Positions 16,329-24,465 of a stretch of 62,786 nt of DNA are shown one piece after another. Under the pieces are notes generated by a model that worked only from the letters and a program-made list of their open reading frames with translations, was not told where the DNA came from and did no database searches. The stretch comes from DASXHD01 sp038239005 (GTDB lineage Bacteria > Myxococcota_A > Polyangia > Polyangiales > Polyangiaceae): NCBI GenBank assembly GCA_038239005.1, contig JBBSFE010000022.1, forward strand, positions 1-62,786, in the 5' to 3' direction. Each line of letters opens with the position of its first letter. Position 1 is the stretch's first letter. The position numbers were made by a program, and so were the translations under genes.

Positions 16329-17231
16329 GTGAAGCGGATACCCATCCCCGGGGACGTGCTTGCGATGACGTTCGGAAAGCGTGAAGCGATCTGCCGCGTG
16401 ATCGCTGACACACCGGATTGTCCGCTCACCTCGCGCATGTGCCGCACACGTGGGCCGACTCCGATGATTTGCGTGATCGTGACGAGGTGGGACGGGCCAG
16501 CAGGCTCCGCGACCGAAGGGCACGTTCGGCGTAGCGCGCGAGCGCGCCAGGCTCGCATGTTCAATCGATGGGCGGGCACAGTGAAGAAGATCGGATGCTG
16601 GCTGAGCGCCGAAGCGCCGCGGCGTCCGTTTCGAGCCGTCGGCTTCGTCGCGCTTGCGGCGACGGAACGTGCGCTCGCCGCGCATCCTGACGATGCACAC
16701 AGGAAGACGAGGCAGAAATCGATCACCGGAAAAATAACGGAGATGGATGACTGGATCTCGCTGCGGCGCATGACAGCGGCACAGTGGGAGTGGGATCACA
16801 ATCGCGCGGCCATCGTCGCGGCGCAGAAGCGCGAGGCAGAGAGAGAGAAAGCGAGCGATCTACGCGCCGCTCGCGCGCTCGCCAAGGCGAGGAAGCAGCT
16901 CGCGAAAGCCGGCGTTCGTTCGCTCACGCGCACGCGGTTTTTCACGGACTGGCGCGGTGAGGTTCCCGCGAAGATGATCGCGGCGTGCGAGAAGCTCGCG
17001 CACGAAGCCGTCGTGGCGCTGTCGCAACGAAAAGACAGAACGCACGATGCGACGCTCGCTGACTTGAAGGCGTTGATGCGCCGCTACAACGCGCTCGACG
17101 GCAAGTACCAGCACTCCTTTTCGACGATGGACGCCGAGACCATCGTCGAGACCGTGCTCGACATCGCGACTGCCGTCGGGGTCGACGAGCCACTCTTCGA
17201 TCGCGCGATCGATCCCGTTCGTGCGTTCTAG
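16329..17231 (+). CDS. unknown protein with Imm26-like N-terminus and helical C-terminus
   Basis: 300 residues from a GTG at 16329 (ATG at 16278 is an alternative). The beginning, VKRIPIPGDVLAMTFGKREAICRVIA, resembles the small-barrel start of Imm26/PGDVFAI-type proteins. The next ~100 residues are less convincing and the frame there may be disturbed. From ~residue 139 (MDDWISLRRMTAAQWEWDHNRAAI) the protein is clearly coding: a charged helical segment (KREAEREKASDLRAARALAKARKQL), then FFTDWRGEVPAKMIAACEKLAHEA and ALMRRYNALDGKYQHSFSTMDAE. The minimal safe region is 16743-17231. Function is unknown; a role as an immunity or adaptor protein is speculative. Confidence 0.6.
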   Translation: MKRIPIPGDVLAMTFGKREAICRVIADTPDCPLTSRMCRTRGPTPMICVIVTRWDGPAGSATEGHVRRSARARQARMFNRWAGTVKKIGCWLSAEAPRRPFRAVGFVALAATERALAAHPDDAHRKTRQKSITGKITEMDDWISLRRMTAAQWEWDHNRAAIVAAQKREAEREKASDLRAARALAKARKQLAKAGVRSLTRTRFFTDWRGEVPAKMIAACEKLAHEAVVALSQRKDRTHDATLADLKALMRRYNALDGKYQHSFSTMDAETIVETVLDIATAVGVDEPLFDRAIDPVRAF

Positions 17232-17279
17232 GCCCCGCGAGAGGGCCCAAGCGTTTCGTGCGTGGTGGGTCTCAAGGGC

Positions 17280-17726
17280 ATGAAGCCGAAGAAATCGGTG
17301 ATGTGTGCAGCCGTGATCGCCGTGGCGCTCGCGCAGTGTGGTGCGCGTTACAAACCGCTCGACGTGGCCGAGTCGTGCGCGTGCAAGCCGAGCGAGTATT
17401 GCTCGGTGACGCCGCCGGGTCGCGTGGCTTGCCATCCGCTACCGCAAGCATGCGGCGCGCGACCGACGTGCGATTGTATCGGCGACCACACCGATGCATG
17501 CCGCGACGAGGACGGGCGCCTCACGCTCTTACCGACGCGGCCCGTAACGACGTGCGACGCGTGCTCGTCGCAGGAGTATTGCCTCGCCTCGGAAGTTGCG
17601 TGCCGCGCTCTACCGCCCGAGTGCGAGGTGACGCCAACGTGCGCGTGCTTCCTCGGAAACCGCGGCCGCTCTACGCGCTTCGACTGCAGCGAGCGCTCCG
17701 GCCGCATCGTCGCAAGCGCGCGCTAA
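17280..17726 (+). CDS. Cys-rich lipoprotein with two tandem repeats
   Basis: 148 residues from the ATG at 17280. The signal peptide ends with lipobox ALAQC. The mature part holds two homologous ~50-residue units. The first has CACKPSEYCSV, VACHPLPQACGARPTCDC and ACRDEDGRLTL. The second has CDACSSQEYCLA, VACRALPPECEVTPTCAC and DCSERSGRIV. The Cys spacing is conserved, so each unit probably forms a small disulfide-knotted domain. It is surface- or periplasm-located. I do not know a named family. Confidence 0.75.
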   Translation: MKPKKSVMCAAVIAVALAQCGARYKPLDVAESCACKPSEYCSVTPPGRVACHPLPQACGARPTCDCIGDHTDACRDEDGRLTLLPTRPVTTCDACSSQEYCLASEVACRALPPECEVTPTCACFLGNRGRSTRFDCSERSGRIVASAR

Positions 17727-17806
17727 CTGGGCGTCGCAAGTAACGCGATGTAACGAGCCTGGCGACGACGAACCGCTAGGGTGAATCCACCTGAGGAGGT
17801 GCGGTG

Positions 17807-18961
17807 ATGCGATCAACTGCGCGGTGGGTGCTCTCGCTCGGTGCGATGTCCGTTTCGGTCGGCGCGGGGCTCGCGGCTTGTGCCGACTCGCACGGATTCG
17901 CCGATGGCGGAGCGGACTCCGCGAGCGACGTGAATGTCATCTTCGAGAGCGGATGCGGGTTTTGCGACGCGGAAATCGAAGCGGCACCGACGCCCGATGC
18001 GGCTGTGTGCGTTCCACCGGCGCCGCCCGATGCGGGATTCGATGGCGGGCCGCCCGTGTCGCTCGCGCCAGCGTTTCAGAAAGACTACGCGGTGTACGAC
18101 ATCGGCGCGCCGCCCGGCGTGCCCGACCCACTCGGTGGATGCACCATCGATTGGAAGGACGACAACACACTTCTCATCGCGGGCGGCTCCGAAGACCAAA
18201 CCGCTGGCGCGATCTATTCGATACCGATCAAGCGCGACGCATGCGGGCACGTGCTCGGATGGAACGGAACGGCGACGCTCGTCGCGCACACGCCGTATGT
18301 CGATGCGAATCTCGTCTACGTCGGAACCGATGCGGACGCAGGAGCCGACGGAGGGCCGCTCATGATTTATTCGGAGTGGCCGAACGCAGGCATGGGTCAG
18401 CTGCTTCCGACGGGCACCTCACCCGCGCGCGAAACGGATTTGTCGGCACTCGGTTTAATCTCGCAAGGATCACTCGGTGGGCTCGGCTTCGTTCCACAAG
18501 GCCTCGCGTCGGCCGGTGAGCTTCGCGGAGTGACGTATCCCGTTTATAACGGCATCAGCCAGTGGCATCACATTCAAGTCGCCGCCGATGGGCAGCTTTT
18601 GAAAGTCACGAGCGTCACGCCGACGCTCGAGCTCCGTAACGGCTGCGGCGCGGGCGGCTTCGCATACGTGCCCGCGGGCTCGCCTGATTTTCCGATCGAG
18701 AGCATCCTCGTTGCGGAGTGGGACCCGAACAAGAACACGCGCGTCTCTGGCTACAACGTGAATAGCAGCGGCGATCCGATCGTCTCGTCTCGATTCGATT
18801 TCCTCCGGAGCTTCTACAGCCCGTGGGGCGCGTACTTCGATCGCGTGAGCGGCGACTACATGTTCCTGCAATGGACATTCGGTTTCCAGAACGTCGCCGA
18901 CACGGTCTTCGTCGTGCGCGGATTCAACAAACCGCCCGCGCCACCACCACCGCCGAAGTGA
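17807..18961 (+). CDS. large lipoprotein, unknown function
   Basis: 384 residues. The ATG at 17807 has an excellent Shine-Dalgarno (aggaggt, 17794-17800), which decides against the GTG at 17804. The signal ends near GLAACAD, followed by an Asp/Ala/Cys linker. The body alternates beta-type segments (YAVYDIGAPPGVPDP, TLLIAGGSEDQTAGAIYSIPI, YPVYNGISQWHHIQVAADG, DYMFLQWTFGFQNVADTVFVVRGF), suggesting a beta-propeller-like fold. It ends in a Pro-rich tail, PPAPPPPPK. The family is not recognised. It is convergent with the esterase gene (stops adjacent, 18961/18962). Confidence 0.75.
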   Translation: MRSTARWVLSLGAMSVSVGAGLAACADSHGFADGGADSASDVNVIFESGCGFCDAEIEAAPTPDAAVCVPPAPPDAGFDGGPPVSLAPAFQKDYAVYDIGAPPGVPDPLGGCTIDWKDDNTLLIAGGSEDQTAGAIYSIPIKRDACGHVLGWNGTATLVAHTPYVDANLVYVGTDADAGADGGPLMIYSEWPNAGMGQLLPTGTSPARETDLSALGLISQGSLGGLGFVPQGLASAGELRGVTYPVYNGISQWHHIQVAADGQLLKVTSVTPTLELRNGCGAGGFAYVPAGSPDFPIESILVAEWDPNKNTRVSGYNVNSSGDPIVSSRFDFLRSFYSPWGAYFDRVSGDYMFLQWTFGFQNVADTVFVVRGFNKPPAPPPPPK

Positions 18962-20170
18962 TCACTGCACGGTGGTGCTTGCGAAGTATTTCCACATGTA
19001 CTGCGCCGTCGAGAAGCCGTTCGTGTTGTTCGTCGCGCTCGTGCAGTACGGCGCGCCCGCGGTGACGGCGTCCAAGCCGCACCACATGTGGCCGCCATTG
19101 GTGACCGCAACGGCTTCGAAGAACGGCGACGACGCATTCGCCGTGTTCGTGCAGCCCGAGTAGTCGTAAACGTCGCTCGTGCCGTTCGTCGTCGTGTGAT
19201 TTGGCGCTTGGCAACTTCCGAGATAGCTCGCCCACCATCCGCGCGTGTCGTCGAAGCCGAGCACCGAGTGATTGCCGACCGTCATCGTCAGATATGGGTC
19301 GGCTGGGCTCGCTTTCCCCATGAGCATCAACCAGAAGCTGCTCTTGTCGCCGCTCGGGCAGACGCCCGACTTGCTGGCCGTGAGTGCTTGCGCGCCGCCA
19401 CCCATCGTCATGATGCCGCGGAAGAGCGACGAGTTGTGGGGTGTCGTCGAGGTGCTGCATATCGCGTCGCGCGCCATGTTGGCGGCAGAAGATCCGCCGA
19501 CGAGATAGCGACGCGCAGGGTCGATCGAAAAACGCGTTGTTGCGTCGAGCACGGCCGCGCGAATGTATGGGTTGTCGCTCGGCGACTTCGCGGCGCTGCA
19601 TGTCGTGCCGCAATCCGTCTCGGGATGGAGAGGATTGGTCGTGCCGGAGAGACACTCGAGCTCGATCACGATGAAGCGATTGGCGTCCGCGACCGGGCCG
19701 ATTTGCGAGCTCATGTACTCGCCGTTCGCGGCGCCAGTACCGCAACCCGTGCGCGAGTAGTCGAAGACGGCCGCGGGCATGCCGTCGGCGGAGCCATCGT
19801 GCTTGAGGCCGCTCGGAATGTAGAAGCCGTAGCTTCGGTTCTCGATGGTGCCGGTGCCGTTGTCGACCATGAGACTCGGCGCGACGATCGCGCCACTGCA
19901 CCCGCTACTACCGTTGGCGCCGCACACGACGTTGACGGTGTTCGTGGGTACGGTGCCGGGCGAGCACGTGCCGCTGCAGCTCGCTTGGCTCGCGCCAGTT
20001 TGCGGTGAGCCGCTTGCGTCGGCGCCATCGACGAGCCCGCCATCGCTCGCGCTCGAGTCGCTGCCGCTCGCGGCATCGACGATTGCGCCGTCGTCGGTCC
20101 CGCCGTCAGTCACGACCGCAGGGCTCGAGCCGCACGCGCACACGCACACGAACAGCAAAGCGTACTTCAT
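18962..20170 (-). CDS. secreted alpha/beta-hydrolase (PHB depolymerase/LpqC-like esterase)
   Basis: 402 residues. The signal peptide/lipobox is VCVCACG, followed by an Asp/Ser/Ala linker. The hydrolase domain contains YGFYIPSGLKHDGSADGMPAAVFDYSR and FSIDPARRYLVGGSSAANMARDAIC. In the latter, the G-G-S-S-A nucleophile elbow has a Ser where PHB-depolymerase-like esterases have it. GGHMWCG near the C-terminus supplies the catalytic His. Many Cys suggest disulfides. It probably degrades an ester polymer or acylated polysaccharide outside the cell. Confidence 0.82.
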   Translation of the reverse strand: MKYALLFVCVCACGSSPAVVTDGGTDDGAIVDAASGSDSSASDGGLVDGADASGSPQTGASQASCSGTCSPGTVPTNTVNVVCGANGSSGCSGAIVAPSLMVDNGTGTIENRSYGFYIPSGLKHDGSADGMPAAVFDYSRTGCGTGAANGEYMSSQIGPVADANRFIVIELECLSGTTNPLHPETDCGTTCSAAKSPSDNPYIRAAVLDATTRFSIDPARRYLVGGSSAANMARDAICSTSTTPHNSSLFRGIMTMGGGAQALTASKSGVCPSGDKSSFWLMLMGKASPADPYLTMTVGNHSVLGFDDTRGWWASYLGSCQAPNHTTTNGTSDVYDYSGCTNTANASSPFFEAVAVTNGGHMWCGLDAVTAGAPYCTSATNNTNGFSTAQYMWKYFASTTVQ

Positions 20171-20192
20171 GGTGCTTGGATTTTAGCTCTTT

Positions 20193-21617
20193 TCAGTGAC
20201 GTGGGAGCGCTTTCACTTCGGCTATCCACTTCGCGCCGAGCGAGGGCTGCACCATCTTCACGTAGGCCGCAAAACCCATCAGATACGCCCAGAAATCTTT
20301 TTTGCCGCGAGCTTCAGCGTCGAGCCCGTTCTTCTTCACGTTCTTCAAGATGGCGCGGAACCGATGACGATCGCGGCGCGGGATGAACATGCCGGAGTTC
20401 ACGACGATGCCGGTGACACGCTGCTGCGTCTTCTTGCGGAGGATGCGGCGCTTGCCTGCGTTCTCCGCGAAGCCTTCTTGCTGGCAGATTTGATCGACCC
20501 ACCACAAGAAGCGGCCGAGCGTTTTCGGTTCGGCTTTGAACGAGAATGTGAGGTCGTCGGCGTAGCGCGTGTATGTCGCGTCGGATTTTTTCGCGAGCGC
20601 AGCGAGGCGCGCGTCCATGCGGCGACACGCTATGTTCGCGAGCGCGGGTGATGTTGGCGCGCCTTGCGGAAGCACACCCGGCCACGCGACGAACTTTCCT
20701 TCGAGCACCGGGCGATACGTGCAGAGCGATGCGAGCACGTGCGCCGTCTTCTCGCTGTAGCCGAGCTGGTTGAAGACGCCGCGCACACGACGGAAATGCA
20801 TCGTCGGGAAAAAATCGATGAGGTCGAGCTTCACGACGAGCATCGCGCCTTCGTGCGGTTTGGCGTTCGTCACCGTGGAGCGGCCTTTGACGAAGCCGTG
20901 GGCCGCGTCGTGGAGCGGGATCTTGTCCAAGATTTCGCGAAGGATCGTGCGCTGAACTTTTCGGAGCGGTGCGCGCGGTGCGGCAATCGGGCGTTTGGTG
21001 CCGTTGGCTTTGTCGATTTCGAATTCGACATACGGCGAGCCCGCCGCGGTGCCGGCGCGACAGAGACGCGCGAGCGATTTGGTATCGTCGATGGCGAGGA
21101 GCTTGAGGATGTCCGTCACTTTGGTGAGCGGCGGGAGCTTGTTCTTCGTGATGTCGGCGGCGCGCCCGCTCGATTTCACTTTGCGGCGATGAAGACCGAA
21201 GAGCCACCCGGTGGTGTTCCACGCACCGATCGTGCGTGCGCGAATCCGGCGCGGTCTGTAGCGCGTGTCGGGGATGGCGATGTCGCCGAGGCCGAGGCGG
21301 CGAATCGCGCGGAACGCCGTGGCGCGCGTTTGTGCGTCCGGATCTTTCGAGACCATGCGCAGGAAGCGACCGGCGCGTGAACGCGGGAAGAAGAGATCGA
21401 TCGTCGACGTTGCGGTGCGACGAACGCGTGGATCGCGGCTGCGCATGCGTGCTTCGAAATCGTCGGGGATGACGCCTTTCGATGACGCGTAGAACTTCAG
21501 CACTTCGTGCTCGAGCAAGTCGCTGCGCGAGCGGCGCAGGAGCTTCTCGATCTTTTCGCGATTGCCCTCGACGTCGACGAGGAGCGCTTTCATTTCGAGA
21601 AGGAACTTGCCGATCAT
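20193..21617 (-). CDS. retron reverse transcriptase with N-terminal HEAT-like extension
   Basis: 474 residues. The RT core starts near residue 200 (PYVEFEIDKANGTKRPIAAP). It has motif A DLIDFF (265-270), PQGAPTSPALANI (318-329) and the catalytic YADD (352-355) in YTRYADDLTFS. The two retron-specific signatures are present: NAxxH (NAKPH, 251-255) and VTG (401-403, QRVTGIVVN). The first ~200 residues are extra: a basic helical start, then HEAT-like units (RDPRVRRTATSTIDLF, KDPDAQTRATAFRAIRRLG) and WNTTGWLFGLHRR. Myxobacterial retron RTs such as those of Mx162 also carry N-terminal extensions. The msr-msd RNA lies immediately upstream (21625-21773). It makes branched RNA-linked msDNA; retrons typically act in phage defence. 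Confidence 0.95.
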   Translation of the reverse strand: MIGKFLLEMKALLVDVEGNREKIEKLLRRSRSDLLEHEVLKFYASSKGVIPDDFEARMRSRDPRVRRTATSTIDLFFPRSRAGRFLRMVSKDPDAQTRATAFRAIRRLGLGDIAIPDTRYRPRRIRARTIGAWNTTGWLFGLHRRKVKSSGRAADITKNKLPPLTKVTDILKLLAIDDTKSLARLCRAGTAAGSPYVEFEIDKANGTKRPIAAPRAPLRKVQRTILREILDKIPLHDAAHGFVKGRSTVTNAKPHEGAMLVVKLDLIDFFPTMHFRRVRGVFNQLGYSEKTAHVLASLCTYRPVLEGKFVAWPGVLPQGAPTSPALANIACRRMDARLAALAKKSDATYTRYADDLTFSFKAEPKTLGRFLWWVDQICQQEGFAENAGKRRILRKKTQQRVTGIVVNSGMFIPRRDRHRFRAILKNVKKNGLDAEARGKKDFWAYLMGFAAYVKMVQPSLGAKWIAEVKALPRH

Positions 21618-21624
21618 GAGAGTG

Positions 21625-21773
21625 GTCCCGAGGTGCCGGCTACTTTCACATCAGAAGAAAATCCACGCGAAGTGCTAGACGTCGCGTGATTCTTCATCGT
21701 TCTTCAGTGCTGGACGTGGTCAGCCACGACGTAACATCGTGGACGGAAGGCTAGCTTTGCGACACCTCGGGAC
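21625..21773 (-). ncRNA. retron msr-msd RNA
   Basis: In the 169-bp gap upstream of the RT, an 11-bp inverted repeat bounds the element. On the minus strand, a1 gtcccgaggtg (21773-21763) is transcribed first and a2 cacctcgggac (21635-21625) ends 7 nt before the RT start codon. Just after a1 is an AGC (G at 21755), a candidate branching guanosine. The msr part has a hairpin ccacga/tcgtgg (21724-21742). The msd part folds as gaagaa/ttcttc plus cacgcga/tcgcgtg around an 11-nt loop (21654-21695). This is the canonical retron arrangement. The msDNA would be short, about 60-80 nt (inferred). Confidence 0.85.
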
Positions 21774-21786
21774 ACGCTCGAACGTA

Positions 21787-24465
21787 TCACTCGAAGCGCG
21801 GATCGAGCACGTCTTCTTGATCGAGCCACTTCACGAGATCGCGCGCGCGTGTGTCAGCGAGGCCGATGGGGTGACGGCGAATCGAGCGCGCAAAATCGCG
21901 ACTCTCTTCGTGCACGGTCTTGCCGTGCGCGCGCAAATCGACTTGGCGCTGCGGCGATAGCGGCGGCGCGCAGAGCACCGTGAGGTTTTGCTCGATCTCC
22001 TCCGAGGTGCGTGGCGCCGAGAGACACGCCGACACACCGGGCTGCGCGAGCGAGTACCCGTAGGCTTCGGGCGCGGAAATGGTTTCGCCGAGCGCGCGGC
22101 CATAGGAAAGGACGCTGAAGGCGAGAACGCCGACGTTCTTCTCGCGCGCGAGCGGAAAGAGTCGCCCTTCTGCGCCGGGGTGCACTGCGCTGTGGCGTGT
22201 CATGACGACATCCCATGCGCGGGCTTCGAGCGCATCGCACGCGAGCTCGCGATCGTGCGTCGAGAAGCCGAACGCGCGGATCTTTCCGGCTTGCTTGAGA
22301 CGCGCGAGCACGTCGTGAAGAGGCGCAGCGACGCGTGCTGGAGACCGAGCCCAAAAAAGGAGGAACACATCGAGCGTGTCACGGCGAAGCCTGCGAAGTG
22401 AGCGATCGACATCGGAAACGATGGCGCGTTCGGTTGCCTCGTAGCTGCCGCACACGACGCCTACGTCTCGATGACCCGCGAGCATGCGGCCAAGCGTGTG
22501 GTAACGCGGCTCCCAGAAGAAAAGGTTGCATCCTGCATGCATTGCATCCACGTAGGCGCGCGTCGGCATGATTCCAGCGCCGGAGATGACCAGCGCAGAA
22601 GAGCCAATGCCCGACGCGCCAAGCGTGCGAAGAGGAGCAGCGGCGACGGCACGTTTGGGCTGTGTGACTTCAGCCTCGGGCGTGACATTGCGTACGTCGT
22701 CGATCCAAGCGCGAACCGCGCCGATCTCGATGAGCGATGCAGCTTCGAGGCGAGCGAAATCGGCGGGGTCGAAATGGCGAGAGCGATGCGCGAGCGCGGC
22801 GATGCGGACGGATGCGTATTCCTCGCCGCGGATGCGATCGGACGCGAGGAGCGCATCGAGAGCGTCGTCGATGTCGGAGCGCTGGAGCGCATCGGCTGCT
22901 GCCGCGCGCACCGCGGCCGACGCATCACGCGCGAGCCGCAAGAGCGAGACCAGATGTTCCGGATCTCGCGGGTCGAGAAGCGCAGCGGCGCGCGTCTGAA
23001 GCCACGGATCGGCCGACGCGCTCGCAAGCTGACCGGCGCGACGCGCATCCGCGGAGACGAAACTCCGGAACGCTGCGCGGCGCACCCAGGGTTGGGGATC
23101 GTTTGCGAGCGCGAGCGCGGCGGAAGACGCATCGAGCGCGGCGATGCGAATCCATGGATCTTCGCCGGCCATGCAAGCTGCGCGTTCGGCCGAATCGAGA
23201 TCGTTCATCGATGCGCGCGCCGTCACGGCTGCGGCTCGAACGTGAGCGTCGGTGTCGCGCGAGAGCGTGCGCAATGCATCCATGTCTTTGCGCTCGGCCG
23301 CAGCGGCCACGAGCACGCGCCGTATCGCAACGGTGGCGTCGAGCGATAGCGCGGCCAGGGCTGCATCTGCGCGTGCATCGCCGTGAGTGAAGAGCGTCTC
23401 GACCGCGGTGCGCACGACGCGCGCATCGGAATCGCCGAGTGCGGCGACGATCGCTTCTACGGCCAAATCACCGCCGATTTCACCGAGCGCCGTGATGACT
23501 GCACATCGCACGATGGCTTCGGCCGCGCGAACGTGCCCGATGAGCGCATCGACTCGTGATGCGTCGCGCGTGAGCCCGACATACGAGGCTGCCCAACAGA
23601 GCGCGCCGGCCGCGCCGCGCTCGAACGCGATGTCGAGCAGCTGGTGTGCGTCGTCTGCGTCGAGACGATCGAGGAGCTCGATGACCGTCTTCGCTGCGTG
23701 CGGAATGCGTGGCTCGTCGAGCCACAAGAGCGCGAGCTCGAATGCGCGCATGTCCCGCGTCCGCGCAAGGCGTTTGCGCGCCGTCACGCGCAACGTTTGG
23801 TGTGGATCACCGAGGCACTCGACCAAGAAGGCGGGAGTCACGGCGTCCCCACGTTCGACCCGCGCCGTGACGACGGCCGGATCGGGATCGAGCCGCGCAA
23901 CGAGCGCATTCGGAACATCGAGCTCACCGTTTGATTCATTCGCGAGGCCACCGAGCCTGCGCTGGATGTACGAGAGCGCTCCCGCAGATCTCGCGCTCGT
24001 TGCGGGACCAAGATCACCTTCACCGAGCGAGAGCCATGCGCGAACGGCCGCGGCGCGAACGCGCCAAAACGGATCTTCGAGCGCCTCACGCAGCGTCGCT
24101 ACGCTCGACGCCCCACCGAGCGATGCCGCCGAAATGACCGCGGCACGACGCACCCACCAAATCGGATCTTCGATGGCGACGCGCGCGACGCGCTCGAACG
24201 AATCGACGTCACTGGAGAACGCTAGCGCGCGAACCGCAGCGTGCCGAACGAGCGGCATCGGATCATCGAGCGCATCTTGCAGCGGCGCGAGCGCAATCTC
24301 CACGGGCGCCTTCGCGAGGAAAAACGCGGCGCGCGCACGCACGCTTGCGTCCTCGTCGGTCACGAGCAGCTCGCGCGCTGCGTATGCCGTTTCGCGATCG
24401 ACTGGAAGTCGGTCGAGCGCGTGACGCCGAACGTGACGCGACGGCGAGAGGAGCGCGGGGATCAT
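21787..24465 (-). CDS. HEAT-repeat protein fused to an aldo/keto-reductase-like pseudoenzyme domain
   Basis: 892 residues. Residues ~1-590 are tandem HEAT/PBS-type repeats (ASVRARAAFFLAKAPVE, PMPLVRHAAVRALAFS, PFWRVRAAAVRAWLSLG, QPWVRRAAFRSFVSAD). Residues ~611-830 match the aldo/keto reductase barrel (LRTLGASGIGSSALVISG, LRRLRRDTLDVFLLFWARSP, KAGKIRAFGFSTHD-like LKQAGKIRAFGFSTHD). However, the catalytic Asp/Tyr site reads NLFFWEPRYH, the Lys strand VGVVCGSYEA and the His strand VFLLFW, so the tetrad appears lost. A cytosolic scaffold or sensor is likely rather than a reductase. Its ATG overlaps the stop of the preceding gene (ATGA), and its stop is 14 bp from the retron a1 repeat. Confidence 0.9.
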   Translation of the reverse strand: MIPALLSPSRHVRRHALDRLPVDRETAYAARELLVTDEDASVRARAAFFLAKAPVEIALAPLQDALDDPMPLVRHAAVRALAFSSDVDSFERVARVAIEDPIWWVRRAAVISAASLGGASSVATLREALEDPFWRVRAAAVRAWLSLGEGDLGPATSARSAGALSYIQRRLGGLANESNGELDVPNALVARLDPDPAVVTARVERGDAVTPAFLVECLGDPHQTLRVTARKRLARTRDMRAFELALLWLDEPRIPHAAKTVIELLDRLDADDAHQLLDIAFERGAAGALCWAASYVGLTRDASRVDALIGHVRAAEAIVRCAVITALGEIGGDLAVEAIVAALGDSDARVVRTAVETLFTHGDARADAALAALSLDATVAIRRVLVAAAAERKDMDALRTLSRDTDAHVRAAAVTARASMNDLDSAERAACMAGEDPWIRIAALDASSAALALANDPQPWVRRAAFRSFVSADARRAGQLASASADPWLQTRAAALLDPRDPEHLVSLLRLARDASAAVRAAAADALQRSDIDDALDALLASDRIRGEEYASVRIAALAHRSRHFDPADFARLEAASLIEIGAVRAWIDDVRNVTPEAEVTQPKRAVAAAPLRTLGASGIGSSALVISGAGIMPTRAYVDAMHAGCNLFFWEPRYHTLGRMLAGHRDVGVVCGSYEATERAIVSDVDRSLRRLRRDTLDVFLLFWARSPARVAAPLHDVLARLKQAGKIRAFGFSTHDRELACDALEARAWDVVMTRHSAVHPGAEGRLFPLAREKNVGVLAFSVLSYGRALGETISAPEAYGYSLAQPGVSACLSAPRTSEEIEQNLTVLCAPPLSPQRQVDLRAHGKTVHEESRDFARSIRRHPIGLADTRARDLVKWLDQEDVLDPRFE

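Noticed and set aside
16121..16771. A 216-codon minus-strand open frame
   Set aside because: Opposite to the Imm26-like gene; the plus-strand frame has the better protein features, especially from 16743 on.
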